DNA of 64,000 nucleotides from Martelella mediterranea DSM 17316 (GTDB taxonomy: Bacteria; Pseudomonadota; Alphaproteobacteria; Rhizobiales; Rhizobiaceae). Below, piece after piece: positions 1-8,941 of the stretch (position 1 is the stretch's first letter; each line of letters opens with the position of its first letter). The position numbers and the translations under genes are program-made. The notes under the pieces were generated by a model, which was not told where the DNA came from, did no database searches, and was given only the letters and a program-made list of their open reading frames with translations. Location: positions 4,048,001 through 4,112,000 of the forward strand of contig NZ_CP020330.1 of NCBI RefSeq assembly GCF_002043005.1. Direction: 5' to 3'.

Positions 1-38
1 GCTCCAAGACCGGCATCAACGAGCTTCTGCGCGACTGA
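1..38 (+). CDS. dapD: DapD C-terminus (5' partial)
   Basis: Only the last eleven codons and the TGA stop are inside the window, reading [11 protein letters not shown]. This ending resembles the C-terminus of rhizobial 2,3,4,5-tetrahydropyridine-2,6-dicarboxylate N-succinyltransferase, which acts just before DapE in the succinylase branch of lysine and diaminopimelate synthesis. The position directly upstream of dapE on the same strand supports the call. The identification rests on a short tail plus context, so it is likely but not proven. Confidence 0.6.
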   Translation, partial: SKTGINELLRD

Positions 39-73
39 CCACTGGCAATCGCAGCAGGAATATCCAGATAGAG

Positions 74-1261
74 ATGATGAGCGTCACCGATCCCGTTGAG
101 AACCTGCAAGCCCTGATCCGCTGCCCCTCCGTGACCCCGGAGGAAGGCGGCGCGCTGACGGCGCTTGAGGCGATGCTTGCCCCGCTCGGCTTTGCCGTTA
201 CGCGGATGACGGCGAGCGGGGACGGCACGCCGGACGTTGAAAACCTCTACGCCCGGCTCGGCGCGGACGGCCCGCACCTGATGTTTGCGGGCCATACCGA
301 CGTGGTGCCGCCCGGCGACGCCGCATCCTGGACCCATCCGCCCTTTGCCGCCGAGATCGCGGACGGAATGCTTTATGGCCGCGGCGCCGTCGACATGAAG
401 GGCGGCATTGCCTGTTTCGTGGCCGCGCTCGCCCGCTTCATCGGCGAAAACGGCAAGCCCCCGGCCTCCGTGTCGCTGCTGATCACCGGCGATGAGGAAG
501 GTCCGGGCATCAACGGCACGGACAAGCTGCTGCACTGGGCAAAGGCCCGCGGCGAGCGCTGGGACGCAGCCCTTGTGGGCGAGCCGACCAATCCGGACGC
601 GCTCGGCGACATGATCAAGGTCGGTCGCAGAGGCTCGCTGACCGGCCGGCTGACGGTGATCGGCATTCAGGGCCATGTCGCCTATCCGCATCTCGCCGAC
701 AATCCGCTGCGGACGATGACCGGCATGCTGGACGCGCTGATGGGCAAACCGCTGGATGAAGGCACGGATCTGTTTCCGCCGACCAATCTGGAAGTGACAT
801 CGGTCGATACCGGCAATGCCGCCACCAATGTAATCCCGGAAAAAACCACGGCGACCTTCAACATCCGTTTCAACGACCTGTGGAGCGAGGAGACGCTGAA
901 GGCCGAGATCCTCGATCGGCTTGGCCACGCGGCGCGCACCGGCGGAAAGGATACCACCCGGTTTACGGTCGAATGGCTCGGCCGCGTGAGCCCGGTGTTT
1001 CTCACCCGCGACGAACAGCTTGCCGGCAGCCTGTCCGAAGCGATCGCGGCGGTCACCGGCAAAACACCGCAGCTTTCCACCACCGGCGGCACCTCCGATG
1101 CGCGCTTCATCAAGGATTACTGCCCGGTTGTCGAGTTCGGCCTTGTCGGCCAGACCATGCACAAGGTGGATGAGCGGGTGGCGGTCGTCGACCTCGAAAA
1201 ACTCACTGAAATCTATCGACATTTCATAGAGAGGTGGTTCGCGCTTGCCGCTGCTTGCTGA
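74..1261 (+). CDS. dapE: Succinyl-diaminopimelate desuccinylase DapE
   Basis: This 395-residue cytoplasmic M20-family metallopeptidase should hydrolyse N-succinyl-L,L-diaminopimelate to L,L-diaminopimelate and succinate for lysine and peptidoglycan synthesis. Metal-site motifs are visible in the usual order: [34 protein letters not shown], and the C-terminal TGGTSDARF segment. Length is typical of DapE. Two adjacent ATG codons (74 and 77) are possible starts; MSVTDP from 77 is equally plausible. It follows dapD by 35 bases, which suggests one operon, and its last 17 bases overlap the next reading frame, which suggests translational coupling. Confidence 0.95.
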   Translation: MMSVTDPVENLQALIRCPSVTPEEGGALTALEAMLAPLGFAVTRMTASGDGTPDVENLYARLGADGPHLMFAGHTDVVPPGDAASWTHPPFAAEIADGMLYGRGAVDMKGGIACFVAALARFIGENGKPPASVSLLITGDEEGPGINGTDKLLHWAKARGERWDAALVGEPTNPDALGDMIKVGRRGSLTGRLTVIGIQGHVAYPHLADNPLRTMTGMLDALMGKPLDEGTDLFPPTNLEVTSVDTGNAATNVIPEKTTATFNIRFNDLWSEETLKAEILDRLGHAARTGGKDTTRFTVEWLGRVSPVFLTRDEQLAGSLSEAIAAVTGKTPQLSTTGGTSDARFIKDYCPVVEFGLVGQTMHKVDERVAVVDLEKLTEIYRHFIERWFALAAAC

Positions 1262-1829
1262 GGTCCTTTTCTACCTGCGCGGACTTTGGCTGTTGTTCAA
1301 GGCCGATCCGGCCCATGCGCGCTATCTCGATTTCACCGAACGGGGCGTGGCGCGCTCGTTCTGGGCGCTCGCCTATTGCCTGCCGCTGATGGTGGCGAGC
1401 GAGCTGGTGAGCCTTACCCGCCTTGTGCAGCCCCCGATCGACCTCACGCTCGTTACCCTTTTGCGCACCGCATTGATCCAGGGGCTGAGCTGGATGGCGC
1501 CGCTGGTCGTGCTCGGCGTCGTCTGCATGGTCTCCGGCCTGCCGCGCGCCTTTCTCAAGATCATCGTCGCCACCAACTGGCTGAGCCTGCCGGTGAACAT
1601 CTTCGCAGCACTCGCGATCTTCCTGATCGCGACCGGGCTGCAGCCGCTGGCGACCATCGTGCTGATCGTGTTCCAGACCGTGCTGCTCGGCGCTTTCCTG
1701 TTCGAAATCCGGATCGTCTACATGCTGATGGGTGAAAAAGTGTTGCCGACGGCGGCGGCGATCATCGCCTCGGCGATCACCGCGCTGCTGGTCACCGATA
1801 TCGGCACGCGCTATATCGTTGGAGGGTGA
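1245..1829 (+). CDS. Conserved inner-membrane protein of unknown function
   Basis: A 194-residue protein with about four or five hydrophobic helices, including the stretches around [41 protein letters not shown] and the last 25 residues. I do not recognise a functional domain. The start is a TTG that lies inside the 3' end of dapE, so translation is probably coupled to dapE. The N-terminus ([30 protein letters not shown]) is amphipathic and probably cytoplasmic. The overlap with dapE and the coding-quality composition argue that it is real; the function is open. Confidence 0.7.
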   Translation: MPLLAEVLFYLRGLWLLFKADPAHARYLDFTERGVARSFWALAYCLPLMVASELVSLTRLVQPPIDLTLVTLLRTALIQGLSWMAPLVVLGVVCMVSGLPRAFLKIIVATNWLSLPVNIFAALAIFLIATGLQPLATIVLIVFQTVLLGAFLFEIRIVYMLMGEKVLPTAAAIIASAITALLVTDIGTRYIVGG

Positions 1830-1892
1830 GAGCATCCTTACTTGACAGGTGGTGCCGCTCACGCAAAAATTGTATGCATCGGGGGATATGTC

Positions 1893-2357
1893 ATGACCAG
1901 AAAAGCGCTGGCGCTCGCCGTTCTGCTGGGGCTCGTCGCCTGCCAGACGGGACCGGTTTCGATTCTCTACAAGGAAGGCTCGACCCGCGCCGAGCGGCAG
2001 GAAGCCTATGACCAGTGCTTTATCGCCGCGCTGAAGGATGTGCCGCAGAACATGGTGACCGAGGTGACAGGCGGCTACAGCTATCCAGGCTTTGTGAGCT
2101 GCGACACCAATGGCGACACCACCATATGCGGCGAAGTGGGCGGCTACACCACGCCGGTGGAAAGCTACAGCTACGACACCAATGAAAAACTGCGCCAGCG
2201 CCTGATCAACCGCTGCCTGGAGGCGAAGGGCTTCTCCGACGTCACGATACCCTATTGCCAGACCAAGGAAGAGCGCGCCGCCTATCAGATGCAGGTCGCC
2301 CAGCCGCCGCTTACCGAACTCACCTGCGTCACCGGCCAGACCGTTTCAACAGAGTAG
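1893..2357 (+). CDS. Small putative lipoprotein
   Basis: A 154-residue protein with a lipoprotein signal peptide: a short basic start (MTRK), a hydrophobic core and the lipobox LVAC with Cys17 as the predicted lipidated residue. The ATG at 1893 has a purine-rich GGGGGA stretch just upstream and was preferred to an upstream TTG that would spoil the signal peptide. The mature part has several cysteines (QCFIAAL, VSCDTNGDTTICGE, NRCLEAKGF, PYCQ), which suggests disulfides in the periplasm. The segment NRCLEAKGF resembles a motif shared by small rhizobial lipoproteins. No function can be assigned. Confidence 0.75.
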   Translation: MTRKALALAVLLGLVACQTGPVSILYKEGSTRAERQEAYDQCFIAALKDVPQNMVTEVTGGYSYPGFVSCDTNGDTTICGEVGGYTTPVESYSYDTNEKLRQRLINRCLEAKGFSDVTIPYCQTKEERAAYQMQVAQPPLTELTCVTGQTVSTE

Positions 2358-2382
2358 GGCTGCGTCGCCGCGCGTTCCGGCG

Positions 2383-3099
2383 TCAGGCGCCGGTCTGGCG
2401 CGCATGCTTCTCGGCCGCCTCGATCCGCTCGGAATAGCGCTCCGTGAGGTATGCGCTCTGCCCGCGTAATAGAAGGGTGAACTTGACCAGTTCCTCCATG
2501 ACATCGACGACGCGCCGATAATAGGATGACGGCTTCATTCGTCCGCTGTCATCGAACTCCTCGTAGGCCTTGGCGACCGAGGATTGATTGGGAATTGTGA
2601 ACATCCGCATCCACCGGCCGAGAATACGCATCTGATTGACGGTGTTGAAGCTCTGGGACCCGCCGCAGACCTGCATCAGCGCCAGCGTGCGCCCCTGTGT
2701 CGGCCGCACGCCGCCCGCGGAAAGCGGCAGCCAGTCGATCTGGGTTTTCAGGACCGAACTCATCGCGCCGTGCCGTTCGGGCGAGCACCAGACATGCGCC
2801 TCGGACCAGATCGAAGCGGACCGCAACTCCTGGACCTTCGGATGATTTTCATCGGTACTGCCGACCAGCGGTAGGCCATGCGGATCGAAAATCCGCACCT
2901 CCGCGCCGAATGCCGCAAGCAAACGCGCCGCCTCCTCCGTCAGAAGCCGGGAATAGGAGCGTTCGCGCAGCGAACCGTACAGCATCAGCACCCTTGGCGG
3001 ATGCGCGATCCGGTTGCCTGTGAACAGGCGTTCGGGATCGACGGGGTGGAAGGCCGTTTCATCGAGCGCGGGCATTGATTCGGCGTCCGGCAGGTTCAC
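2383..3099 (-). CDS. arsH: ArsH-type NADPH-dependent FMN reductase
   Basis: This 238-residue flavodoxin-like protein matches ArsH, a cytosolic NADPH:FMN oxidoreductase of arsenic operons; some homologues oxidise trivalent methylated or aromatic arsenicals. The FMN phosphate loop is [16 protein letters not shown], followed by the ArsH-typical segments [27 protein letters not shown] and [15 protein letters not shown]. The first codon is a GTG whose bases overlap the arsC stop (GTGA), so the pair is coupled; an in-frame ATG at 3075 is an alternative start. It is the distal gene of a two-gene arsC-arsH unit. Confidence 0.9.
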   Translation of the reverse strand: MNLPDAESMPALDETAFHPVDPERLFTGNRIAHPPRVLMLYGSLRERSYSRLLTEEAARLLAAFGAEVRIFDPHGLPLVGSTDENHPKVQELRSASIWSEAHVWCSPERHGAMSSVLKTQIDWLPLSAGGVRPTQGRTLALMQVCGGSQSFNTVNQMRILGRWMRMFTIPNQSSVAKAYEEFDDSGRMKPSSYYRRVVDVMEELVKFTLLLRGQSAYLTERYSERIEAAEKHARQTGA

Positions 3100-3509
3100 T
3101 TTTTGGCCTGCGGCGAGACAACCTCGCCGTCTTCCTTGGTGAACGCGCCGATGGCCGGGTTTGGCAGGATTTCAAGCACGGTCTCCGACGGGCGGCACAG
3201 CTTTACGCCCTTTTCCGTCACTACGATCGGTCTATTGATCAGGATCGGATGCGCCATCATGGCGTCGAGCAGTTCGGCATCGGAAAGCGCCGGATCATCG
3301 AGGCCAAGCTCATCATAGGGCGTGCCCTTGCGGCGGAGCAGATCGCGCACCGGAATTGCCATCGCCGCGATCAATTCCTGAAGCTTTTCGCGCGTTGGCG
3401 GGGTCTTCAGATATTCGATGATCTCCGGCGCCTCGCCGGACTGCCGGATCATCGCCAGAACGTTGCGCGACGTTCCGCAGGCGGGATTGTGGTAGATGGT
3501 GACGGGCAT
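3096..3509 (-). CDS. arsC: Arsenate reductase ArsC (glutaredoxin-dependent type)
   Basis: A 137-residue thioredoxin-fold protein that should reduce arsenate to arsenite with glutathione and glutaredoxin. The N-terminus [16 protein letters not shown] carries the catalytic Cys11 in the HNPxCGTSRN signature, and the arginine-containing segments typical of the family follow ([35 protein letters not shown]). The ATG at 3509 matches the family N-terminus; the longer frame adds a non-conserved extension. It lies 80 bases downstream of truA on the same strand, behind an A/T-rich gap that probably holds its own promoter. Confidence 0.92.
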   Translation of the reverse strand: MPVTIYHNPACGTSRNVLAMIRQSGEAPEIIEYLKTPPTREKLQELIAAMAIPVRDLLRRKGTPYDELGLDDPALSDAELLDAMMAHPILINRPIVVTEKGVKLCRPSETVLEILPNPAIGAFTKEDGEVVSPQAKK

Positions 3510-3521
3510 CGGGACCTCAAC

Positions 3522-3555
3522 ATATCCATAAAGCTGGAAATATAGATATATTGGA
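3522..3555 (-). promoter_or_regulatory. A/T-rich upstream region of arsC, possible ArsR-type operator
   Basis: In the 80-base gap between truA and arsC, a locally A/T-rich segment contains near-palindromic ATATAGATATAT with a CATATCCATA stretch nearby, unlike the G+C-rich surroundings. ArsR-family operators are A/T-rich imperfect palindromes, so this is a candidate site. No arsR gene is present in the window, so any regulator would act from elsewhere. Confidence 0.25.
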
Positions 3556-3589
3556 AGAACGAAGGACGCAAGCCCCGGCCGGATGTCGT

Positions 3590-4342
3590 TCAATCGCCGG
3601 GATAATCCACCTGCATGAAATAGAGCCCCTCCGGCGGAGCCACCGGCCCGCAAGCCTTGCGGTCGCGCGCCTCCAGCGCCTGCCGCACATCATCCACCGA
3701 CATCTTGCCCTCGCCGCCGAGTTTCAATGTTCCGGCAAAGGAGCGGATCTGGTTGTGCAGGAAGCTCTGGGCGGTGGCGCGGATCTCGATGATCTCGCCC
3801 TCCCGCGTGACATCGAGCCGATCGAGCGTGCGCACCGGCGATTTCGCCTGGCACTGCACCGAGCGGAAGGTGGTGAAATCGTGTCTGCCGACAAGCACCT
3901 GGGCCGCCGCGTGCATCGCCGCGTGATCGAGCGGCTTCGGCACCCACCAGCCGCGCTTCCATTCCAGCGCGGGATGGGCGCGGCGGTTTATGATGCGGTA
4001 GAGATAATGCCGCCGAAGTGCGGAAAACCGGGCATCGAAATCGGGTTCAGCCTCGACCACATCGACCACCGAAATACCGTCGCCGGCGAGCCTCAGATGC
4101 GCATTGACTGCGTTCAGAATTGTGAACGGGCTCCAGGGTTTGGCAAGATCGAGATGCACCACCTGCCCCCGGGCATGAACGCCGGAATCCGTACGTCCCG
4201 CCCCGCGGATGGAAACGGTCTCGCCGGAAAACCCGGCAATCGCCTCCTCCAGCGCGCTCTGCACCGAGCGCCCCTCGGCCTGGCGTTGCCAGCCGACAAA
4301 GGCCGTGCCGTCATATTCGACCTTCAGGCGGTAACGCGGCAT
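3590..4342 (-). CDS. truA: tRNA pseudouridine(38-40) synthase TruA
   Basis: A 250-residue enzyme that converts uridines 38-40 in the tRNA anticodon arm to pseudouridine. The catalytic aspartate is Asp52 in [14 protein letters not shown]. Other family segments are [12 protein letters not shown] at the N-terminus, RRHYLYRI and [15 protein letters not shown]. Length is normal. The ATG shares one base with the fmt stop codon (TGATG), so fmt and truA are translationally coupled, an arrangement I know from Rhizobiales. Confidence 0.96.
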   Translation of the reverse strand: MPRYRLKVEYDGTAFVGWQRQAEGRSVQSALEEAIAGFSGETVSIRGAGRTDSGVHARGQVVHLDLAKPWSPFTILNAVNAHLRLAGDGISVVDVVEAEPDFDARFSALRRHYLYRIINRRAHPALEWKRGWWVPKPLDHAAMHAAAQVLVGRHDFTTFRSVQCQAKSPVRTLDRLDVTREGEIIEIRATAQSFLHNQIRSFAGTLKLGGEGKMSVDDVRQALEARDRKACGPVAPPEGLYFMQVDYPGD

Positions 4343-5280
4343 CAGGCAAGCACCGTTGCCGGGGCAAGCGGCGTGCCGCGCAGGAAATCCTCGGCCGAAA
4401 GCGGCTTTCCGCCGGCCTTCTGCAACCGGATGAGCCGCACAGCGCCCTTCCCGCAGGCGATCGTGAGGTCTGGTCCCGCGAGCACGGTTCCCGGCGCGCC
4501 CTCGCCTTCGCCGAGCGCGCTTTCATGCACCTTGACCCGCTCCAGCCGCTTGCCCGCCGGCACCTCCATCCACGCGCCCGGAAATGGCGCAAGCCCCCGG
4601 ATATGATTATGCACCTCGGCGGCCGGTCGGCTGAAATCGATCCGGGTCTCGCCCTTGTCGATCTTCTTCGCATAGGTGACGCCGTCTTCGGCCTGCGGTG
4701 AAAGCGGCAGGTCGCCGACCTCGAGCTTCGCCATCGCCTCCGCCATCAGTCGCGCGCCGTCATGCATCAGCCGGTCGTGCAGCGCGCCCGCCGTCATGTC
4801 CGGACCGATCGCGACCCGCTTGGTCAGCGCCACAGGCCCGGTATCGAGCCCCTTTTCCATCTTCATGATCATCATGCCGGTCTCGCTGTCGCCGGCCATG
4901 ATCGCGCGCTGGATGGGTGCCGCGCCCCGCCAGCGGGGCAGCAGCGAAGCATGGCCATTATAGGCGCCAAGCCGCGTCCCGTTCAGGATCGCTTCCGGCA
5001 GCAGCAGGCCATAGGCAACCACCACCGCAACATCGGCATCAAGCGCGGCGAAGGCGGCGCGATCCTCGTCAGCGCGAAAATTCTCCGGCGTGCGCACCGG
5101 CAGGCCTAGCAGTTCGGCCGCCTGATGCACTGGCGACTTGACCTCCGCCAGCCCGCGCCGGCCGGCCGCCCGCGGCGGCTGGGTGTAGACGCAGACAATC
5201 TCGTGGCCCGCCTCCTTCAGCGCCCTGAGGGTGGGAACGGAAAAATCGGGCGTGCCCATGAAAATAATCCTGAGGCTCAT
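4342..5280 (-). CDS. fmt: Methionyl-tRNA formyltransferase
   Basis: A 312-residue cytosolic enzyme that formylates initiator Met-tRNA using 10-formyltetrahydrofolate. The N-terminus [18 protein letters not shown] is canonical, and the catalytic segment [21 protein letters not shown] carries the Asn/His pair, with Asp in the following GDSETG stretch. The C-terminal tRNA-binding domain spans roughly the last 100 residues. The ATG at 5280 has a strong GGAAGGAG ribosome-binding site; the longer open frame is not conserved. It lies downstream of def, its functional partner in N-formylmethionine metabolism. Confidence 0.96.
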   Translation of the reverse strand: MSLRIIFMGTPDFSVPTLRALKEAGHEIVCVYTQPPRAAGRRGLAEVKSPVHQAAELLGLPVRTPENFRADEDRAAFAALDADVAVVVAYGLLLPEAILNGTRLGAYNGHASLLPRWRGAAPIQRAIMAGDSETGMMIMKMEKGLDTGPVALTKRVAIGPDMTAGALHDRLMHDGARLMAEAMAKLEVGDLPLSPQAEDGVTYAKKIDKGETRIDFSRPAAEVHNHIRGLAPFPGAWMEVPAGKRLERVKVHESALGEGEGAPGTVLAGPDLTIACGKGAVRLIRLQKAGGKPLSAEDFLRGTPLAPATVLA

Positions 5281-5555
5281 GATCGCTCCTTCCGGGCCCG
5301 CGCAAAAAGGCAAACGTGAATATACGGCAACTGGTCAGATAAACGAGAATGCCGCGCCGCAAAAGGCAAATCCGCCGCATAAGGAGGAACGCCAGACAAC
5401 AACCGACTTCTCGGCGCGCTGAAAAACCGAGACGCCATTTTCGACCTCGCAGGCAGGCCGGCCCTTGAGCCGTGGTATGCGAAGGCAACGCGGGAACCGC
5501 GCCGCCTGCTCCGTCTCGACGCATTCTCCTGCGTGCCGGCTGGCAGCGAACTGTC

Positions 5556-6071
5556 CTAAAGCTTGTGCTTGGCCGCCTTGGCGAACTTCTTGATCACCCG
5601 GTCACGCTTCAGGCGCGACAGATAATCGATGAACAGCGCGCCGTCGAGATGGTCGATCTCATGCTGCAGGCAAGTGGCGAGCAAGCCCTCGGCCTCGATT
5701 TCCTGTTCCTTGCCGGCAAGGTCGGTATAGCGCACCCGCACACTCGCCGGACGCTCCACCTCGGCATAGAACTCCGGGATCGACAGGCAGCCCTCCTCAT
5801 AGACCGAGCGCTCGTCCGAGCTGTGCAACACGGTGGGATTGATCACCACCATGGGCTGCTTCTCGCCCTCGTCCTTGTTGGCGACATCCAGAACCAGCAT
5901 GCGGCGAGGCACGCCAACCTGGATCGCGGCAAGGCCGATGCCCGGAGCCTCATACATGGTCTCCAGCATATCGTCGGCAAATTTCTTCAGGTCGTCGTCT
6001 ATGCGCTCGACCGGTTTCGAGACCGTGCGCAGCAGAGGGTCCGGCAAGATAATCAGTGGCATCGTGGTCAT
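5556..6071 (-). CDS. def: Peptide deformylase
   Basis: A 171-residue Fe/Zn hydrolase that removes the N-formyl group from nascent proteins. All three motifs are present: [19 protein letters not shown] with the metal-binding Cys, and HEIDHLDG with the two metal-binding His and catalytic Glu. The start [15 protein letters not shown] is preferred because a GGGGAGGG stretch lies just upstream; the ATG at 6062 (MPLII) is also possible. It is followed by fmt and truA on the same strand, separated from fmt by 275 bases in which I see no gene. Confidence 0.96.
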   Translation of the reverse strand: MTTMPLIILPDPLLRTVSKPVERIDDDLKKFADDMLETMYEAPGIGLAAIQVGVPRRMLVLDVANKDEGEKQPMVVINPTVLHSSDERSVYEEGCLSIPEFYAEVERPASVRVRYTDLAGKEQEIEAEGLLATCLQHEIDHLDGALFIDYLSRLKRDRVIKKFAKAAKHKL

Positions 6072-6227
6072 GCCCTCCCCATAGCGCATGTTCGCCCGAG
6101 GGGAAATCTTTTCATACGTTCTGCCCCAAACCTCCCTTCCCGTTATTTCCGTAAATCATTTTGTTCACGTTTTGATCTTTCTTTCAAGAAGAATCTGCGC
6201 TAGGCTCACCATAAGAGAGGTGATGTG

Positions 6228-7400
6228 ATGGATGCAGTGATGGCCCGACTGGCGGCGGCGGACACGGCGATGCTCGCCATGGCCGGGGCGTTGTGCATTC
6301 TGATTGCCGCTCTCGTCATTCTCCTGGCCCGCCGCGGCGGCGGGCGGCAGGAAAAGGGGCTTGAACGCGAGCTGCAGCAACTGGTGCAGGCGCAGAGCGA
6401 GATGCAGGGCCGCATGGCGACGATGGCGGAACTGTTCGGCAGCCGCCAGTCGGAGCTGAATGCCGCGCTCGGCTCCCGCCTCGATGGCCTGTCACAGCGG
6501 ATCGGCACCACGCTGCACCAGCAGCACCAGACCACCCACGAGAACCTCCGCCGCCTGCAGGAGCGGCTTGCTGTCATCGATGCGGCGCAGAACAATATCC
6601 AGTCGCTGGCCAAGGACGTGGTCGGCCTGCAGGCAATCCTTTCCAACAAGCAGACCCGCGGCGCATTCGGTCAGGGGCGGATGGAAGCGATCATCGCCGA
6701 TGCCCTACCCGCCGGAAGCTTCCGGTTCCAGGCGACGCTGTCGAACGGCACCCGCCCGGACTGCGTGGTCGACATGCCGAATGGCGCGCCGCCCTTGATC
6801 ATCGACGCCAAGTTTCCGCTCGAATCCTGGAACGCGATGCGCGCGGCGGAAAGCGACGAGGCAGCGCGCGCCGCCAGCCAGCGCTTCCGCCGCGATCTCG
6901 AGACCCATCTCCGCGATATCGCCAGCAAATATCTGCTGCCCGGAGAAACGCAAGACACGGCCTTCCTGTTCGTGCCGTCCGAATCGATTTTCGCGGATAT
7001 CCACGAGCATTACGAGGCGGTCGTCCAGCGCGCCCATGCCATGCGCGTGGTGATCGTCTCACCGACGCTGCTGCTGTTGTCGATCCAGGTCGTGCAGGCG
7101 GTGATGAAGGACCAGCGCATGCGCGAACAGGCGCATCTGATACAGGGCGAGGTTGCCAATCTGCTGGCGGACCTGACGCGCCTCAACGAGCGCGTGGCAA
7201 AGCTGGAAAACCATTTCAACCAGGCCCGCCAGGATGTCGAGACGATCCGGATATCGACGGGCAAGATCGCCCGGCGCGGCGAACGGATCGCGACGCTGGA
7301 ATTCGAAACCGGTCGAAAGGAGGCGGAGCCGTCTTCCACCCTTGACGAGGGACAGCAGGGGCTCGGCCGCATGAAACTGCGCGTCGTCGACGAGGACTGA
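6228..7400 (+). CDS. rmuC: RmuC-family DNA recombination protein
   Basis: A 390-residue protein of the RmuC family, which is linked to limiting DNA rearrangement at inverted repeats. An N-terminal membrane helix (about residues 12-34, AMLAMAGALCILIAALVILLARR) is followed by a long Gln/Glu-rich coiled coil (about 40-140) and then the RmuC nuclease-like domain, with DCVVDMPNGAPPLIIDAKFPLESW and DTAFLFVPSESIFADI. The ATG at 6228 sits seven bases after GAGAGG; an in-frame GTG three bases upstream is an alternative. It is divergent from def, an order shared by rhizobial genomes. Confidence 0.92.
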   Translation: MDAVMARLAAADTAMLAMAGALCILIAALVILLARRGGGRQEKGLERELQQLVQAQSEMQGRMATMAELFGSRQSELNAALGSRLDGLSQRIGTTLHQQHQTTHENLRRLQERLAVIDAAQNNIQSLAKDVVGLQAILSNKQTRGAFGQGRMEAIIADALPAGSFRFQATLSNGTRPDCVVDMPNGAPPLIIDAKFPLESWNAMRAAESDEAARAASQRFRRDLETHLRDIASKYLLPGETQDTAFLFVPSESIFADIHEHYEAVVQRAHAMRVVIVSPTLLLLSIQVVQAVMKDQRMREQAHLIQGEVANLLADLTRLNERVAKLENHFNQARQDVETIRISTGKIARRGERIATLEFETGRKEAEPSSTLDEGQQGLGRMKLRVVDED

Positions 7401-7576
7401 TTGCCATCGCCGCTTGCGCGCAATAAAAGCGCAAGGGAATGCATTGGCGGTCGGTTTTGCGATCGGCTGACTGGATGCGGTGTTTGAGTGTGCCGGATCG
7501 GCGGGGCGTGGAAGACGGTCTCGCCTTCCGGCGGAAGCCTTCGCGTCGACCAGGCGAGGCTGACGGGAGTACTGCC

Positions 7577-8476
7577 ATGATCACGGTTTTCGGTTCCATC
7601 AATATGGATCTCATCGCCACCACGCCGCGCCTGCCGAAGCCGGGCGAAACCGTGGCGGGAACCTCCTTTGCCACGGCTCAAGGCGGCAAGGGCGCAAACC
7701 AGGCGCTTGCCGCGCGCCGCGCCGGCTCCGCTGTCGCCATGGCAGGGGCTGTCGGCAATGACGAGTTCGCATCCGCCGCAACCGCCCTTCTTGCCGAGGC
7801 CGGCGTCGACCTTTCAGCCGTGAAAACCACCAATGGCCCCACCGGCACGGCGATGATCCTTGTCGGCGGCGACGGCGAAAACGTCATCGTCATCAATGCC
7901 GCGGCCAATGGCGAGGTCACCGAGGCAGATGCCGAGGCTGTCGTGGCGGGAATGGCGGCGGACGACATATTGGTGCTGCAGCTCGAAATTCCGGCCAATG
8001 CCATTCGCACCGCGCTCAAGAGCGCCCGCGAAAAGGGTATCCGTACGATCCTCAACACCGCGCCGCTGACGCCGGAAGCGGCCGAGCTCGGCGCGCTCGC
8101 CGATATCGTGATTGCCAACGAGACCGAATTCGAGCGGCTTGTCGGGGCCGAAGAGCTCGGCAGCGAAGGGCGGATCGCCATGCTGAAAACCCGCCATGAC
8201 GAAACCGGCCAGACCATCGTCATCACGCTCGGGGCCGAGGGCGTGGTTGCCATGCATGAGGGCGACTTCCACCGCATCGACGCTCTGAAGATCGACCCGG
8301 TCGACACCGTCGGCGCGGGCGACACCTTCTGCGGCTATTTCGCAAGCGGTCTCGATCAGGGACTGCCCTTCGCAAAGGCCGCGCACCGGGCCGCCGTCGC
8401 AGGCGCGCTCGCCTGCCTCAAGCCCGGCGCCCAGCCGTCCATCCCGGAAAAAGAAGCGGTCGACGCACGGGCCTGA
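7577..8476 (+). CDS. rbsK: Ribokinase (PfkB family)
   Basis: A 299-residue PfkB-family sugar kinase expected to phosphorylate D-ribose at O5 with ATP. The sugar-binding N-terminus ITVFGSINMDLIATTPRLPKPGE and GGKGANQALAARRAG are ribokinase-like, and the PfkB C-terminal signature DTVGAGDTFCGYFASGL carries the catalytic Asp. The ATG at 7577 has CGGGAG upstream. It points toward the converging sugar ABC operon; the pairing of a ribokinase with a pentose/hexose transporter suggests shared physiology, although the two are not co-transcribed. Confidence 0.92.
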   Translation: MITVFGSINMDLIATTPRLPKPGETVAGTSFATAQGGKGANQALAARRAGSAVAMAGAVGNDEFASAATALLAEAGVDLSAVKTTNGPTGTAMILVGGDGENVIVINAAANGEVTEADAEAVVAGMAADDILVLQLEIPANAIRTALKSAREKGIRTILNTAPLTPEAAELGALADIVIANETEFERLVGAEELGSEGRIAMLKTRHDETGQTIVITLGAEGVVAMHEGDFHRIDALKIDPVDTVGAGDTFCGYFASGLDQGLPFAKAAHRAAVAGALACLKPGAQPSIPEKEAVDARA

Positions 8477-8514
8477 AATCATCGGCCCCTGGCATTACGC
8501 CATCCATTTCCCGG

Positions 8515-8552
8515 AGATCATCGGGTGGTTCAGACCAAACGCCCGATGATCT
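8515..8552 (+). terminator. Stem-loop after rbsK
   Basis: AGATCATCGGG at 8515-8525 is perfectly complementary to CCCGATGATCT at 8542-8552, giving an 11-bp stem with a 16-base loop 38 bases after the rbsK stop. A small GCC/GGC hairpin with five Ts follows at 8554-8570. It may end or stabilise the rbsK transcript. Confidence 0.45.
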
Positions 8553-8813
8553 AGCCAAGCAAGGCTTTTTGACCTTGTCGGACGGCGGAAATGCAAAACC
8601 ACATTCGTCTTTCAGGTAGACCCCCGACCCGAGCGCCCTATTTCAAAAGGCAGCTGCGCCCGTCTGGCGCTGCCCTCCCGCGTTGCCGCAAGAGCCCGGA
8701 TATTCGGGCGCGCGCCCCAATTGTTAAATTTTTTACTTTTCTTTTGGTCCATTTTGCGAGATGACGCGTTATTGCCCTATCCAGACGCGCCAAGGTGCCG
8801 GCTCGTCCGGCAG

Positions 8814-8836
8814 TCTGGAAAAAGGGGGTGCGCCCC
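8814..8836 (-). terminator. Rho-independent terminator of the sugar permease gene
   Basis: Read leftward, GGGGCGCACCCC forms a short hairpin followed by TTTTTCC. It lies about 105 bases after the stop of the leftward permease gene and is oriented to terminate that operon. Confidence 0.5.
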
Positions 8837-8839
8837 GCG

Positions 8840-8875
8840 CCCCGGCACATCATCCCCCGATGTGCCGGGGTTTTT
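8840..8875 (+). terminator. Strong rightward rho-independent terminator
   Basis: An 11-bp G+C-rich stem (8840-8850 with 8860-8870, CCCCGGCACAT against ATGTGCCGGGG) with a nine-base loop is followed by TTTTT at 8871-8875. It is oriented for rightward transcription, about 365 bases beyond rbsK, so it may terminate a long rbsK mRNA or a separate small transcript. Confidence 0.65.
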
Positions 8876-8941
8876 CGTGTCGGGGTCACGCATCGCGAGC
8901 GGAGCGGCAGGGCTATATCGCCCTGCCTTTCCTGCAGAAAA

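Larger units (their letters stand above)
8477..8941. other. 465-base convergent intergenic region with several hairpins
   Basis: No convincing protein gene is seen here. The region between convergent rbsK and the sugar permease holds a perfect 11-base inverted repeat (8515-8525 with 8542-8552), a T-rich stretch at 8724-8752, and two terminator-like hairpins at 8819-8875. The distance between rbsK and the rightward terminator (about 360 bases) leaves room for a long 3' UTR or a small RNA. Confidence 0.6.
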
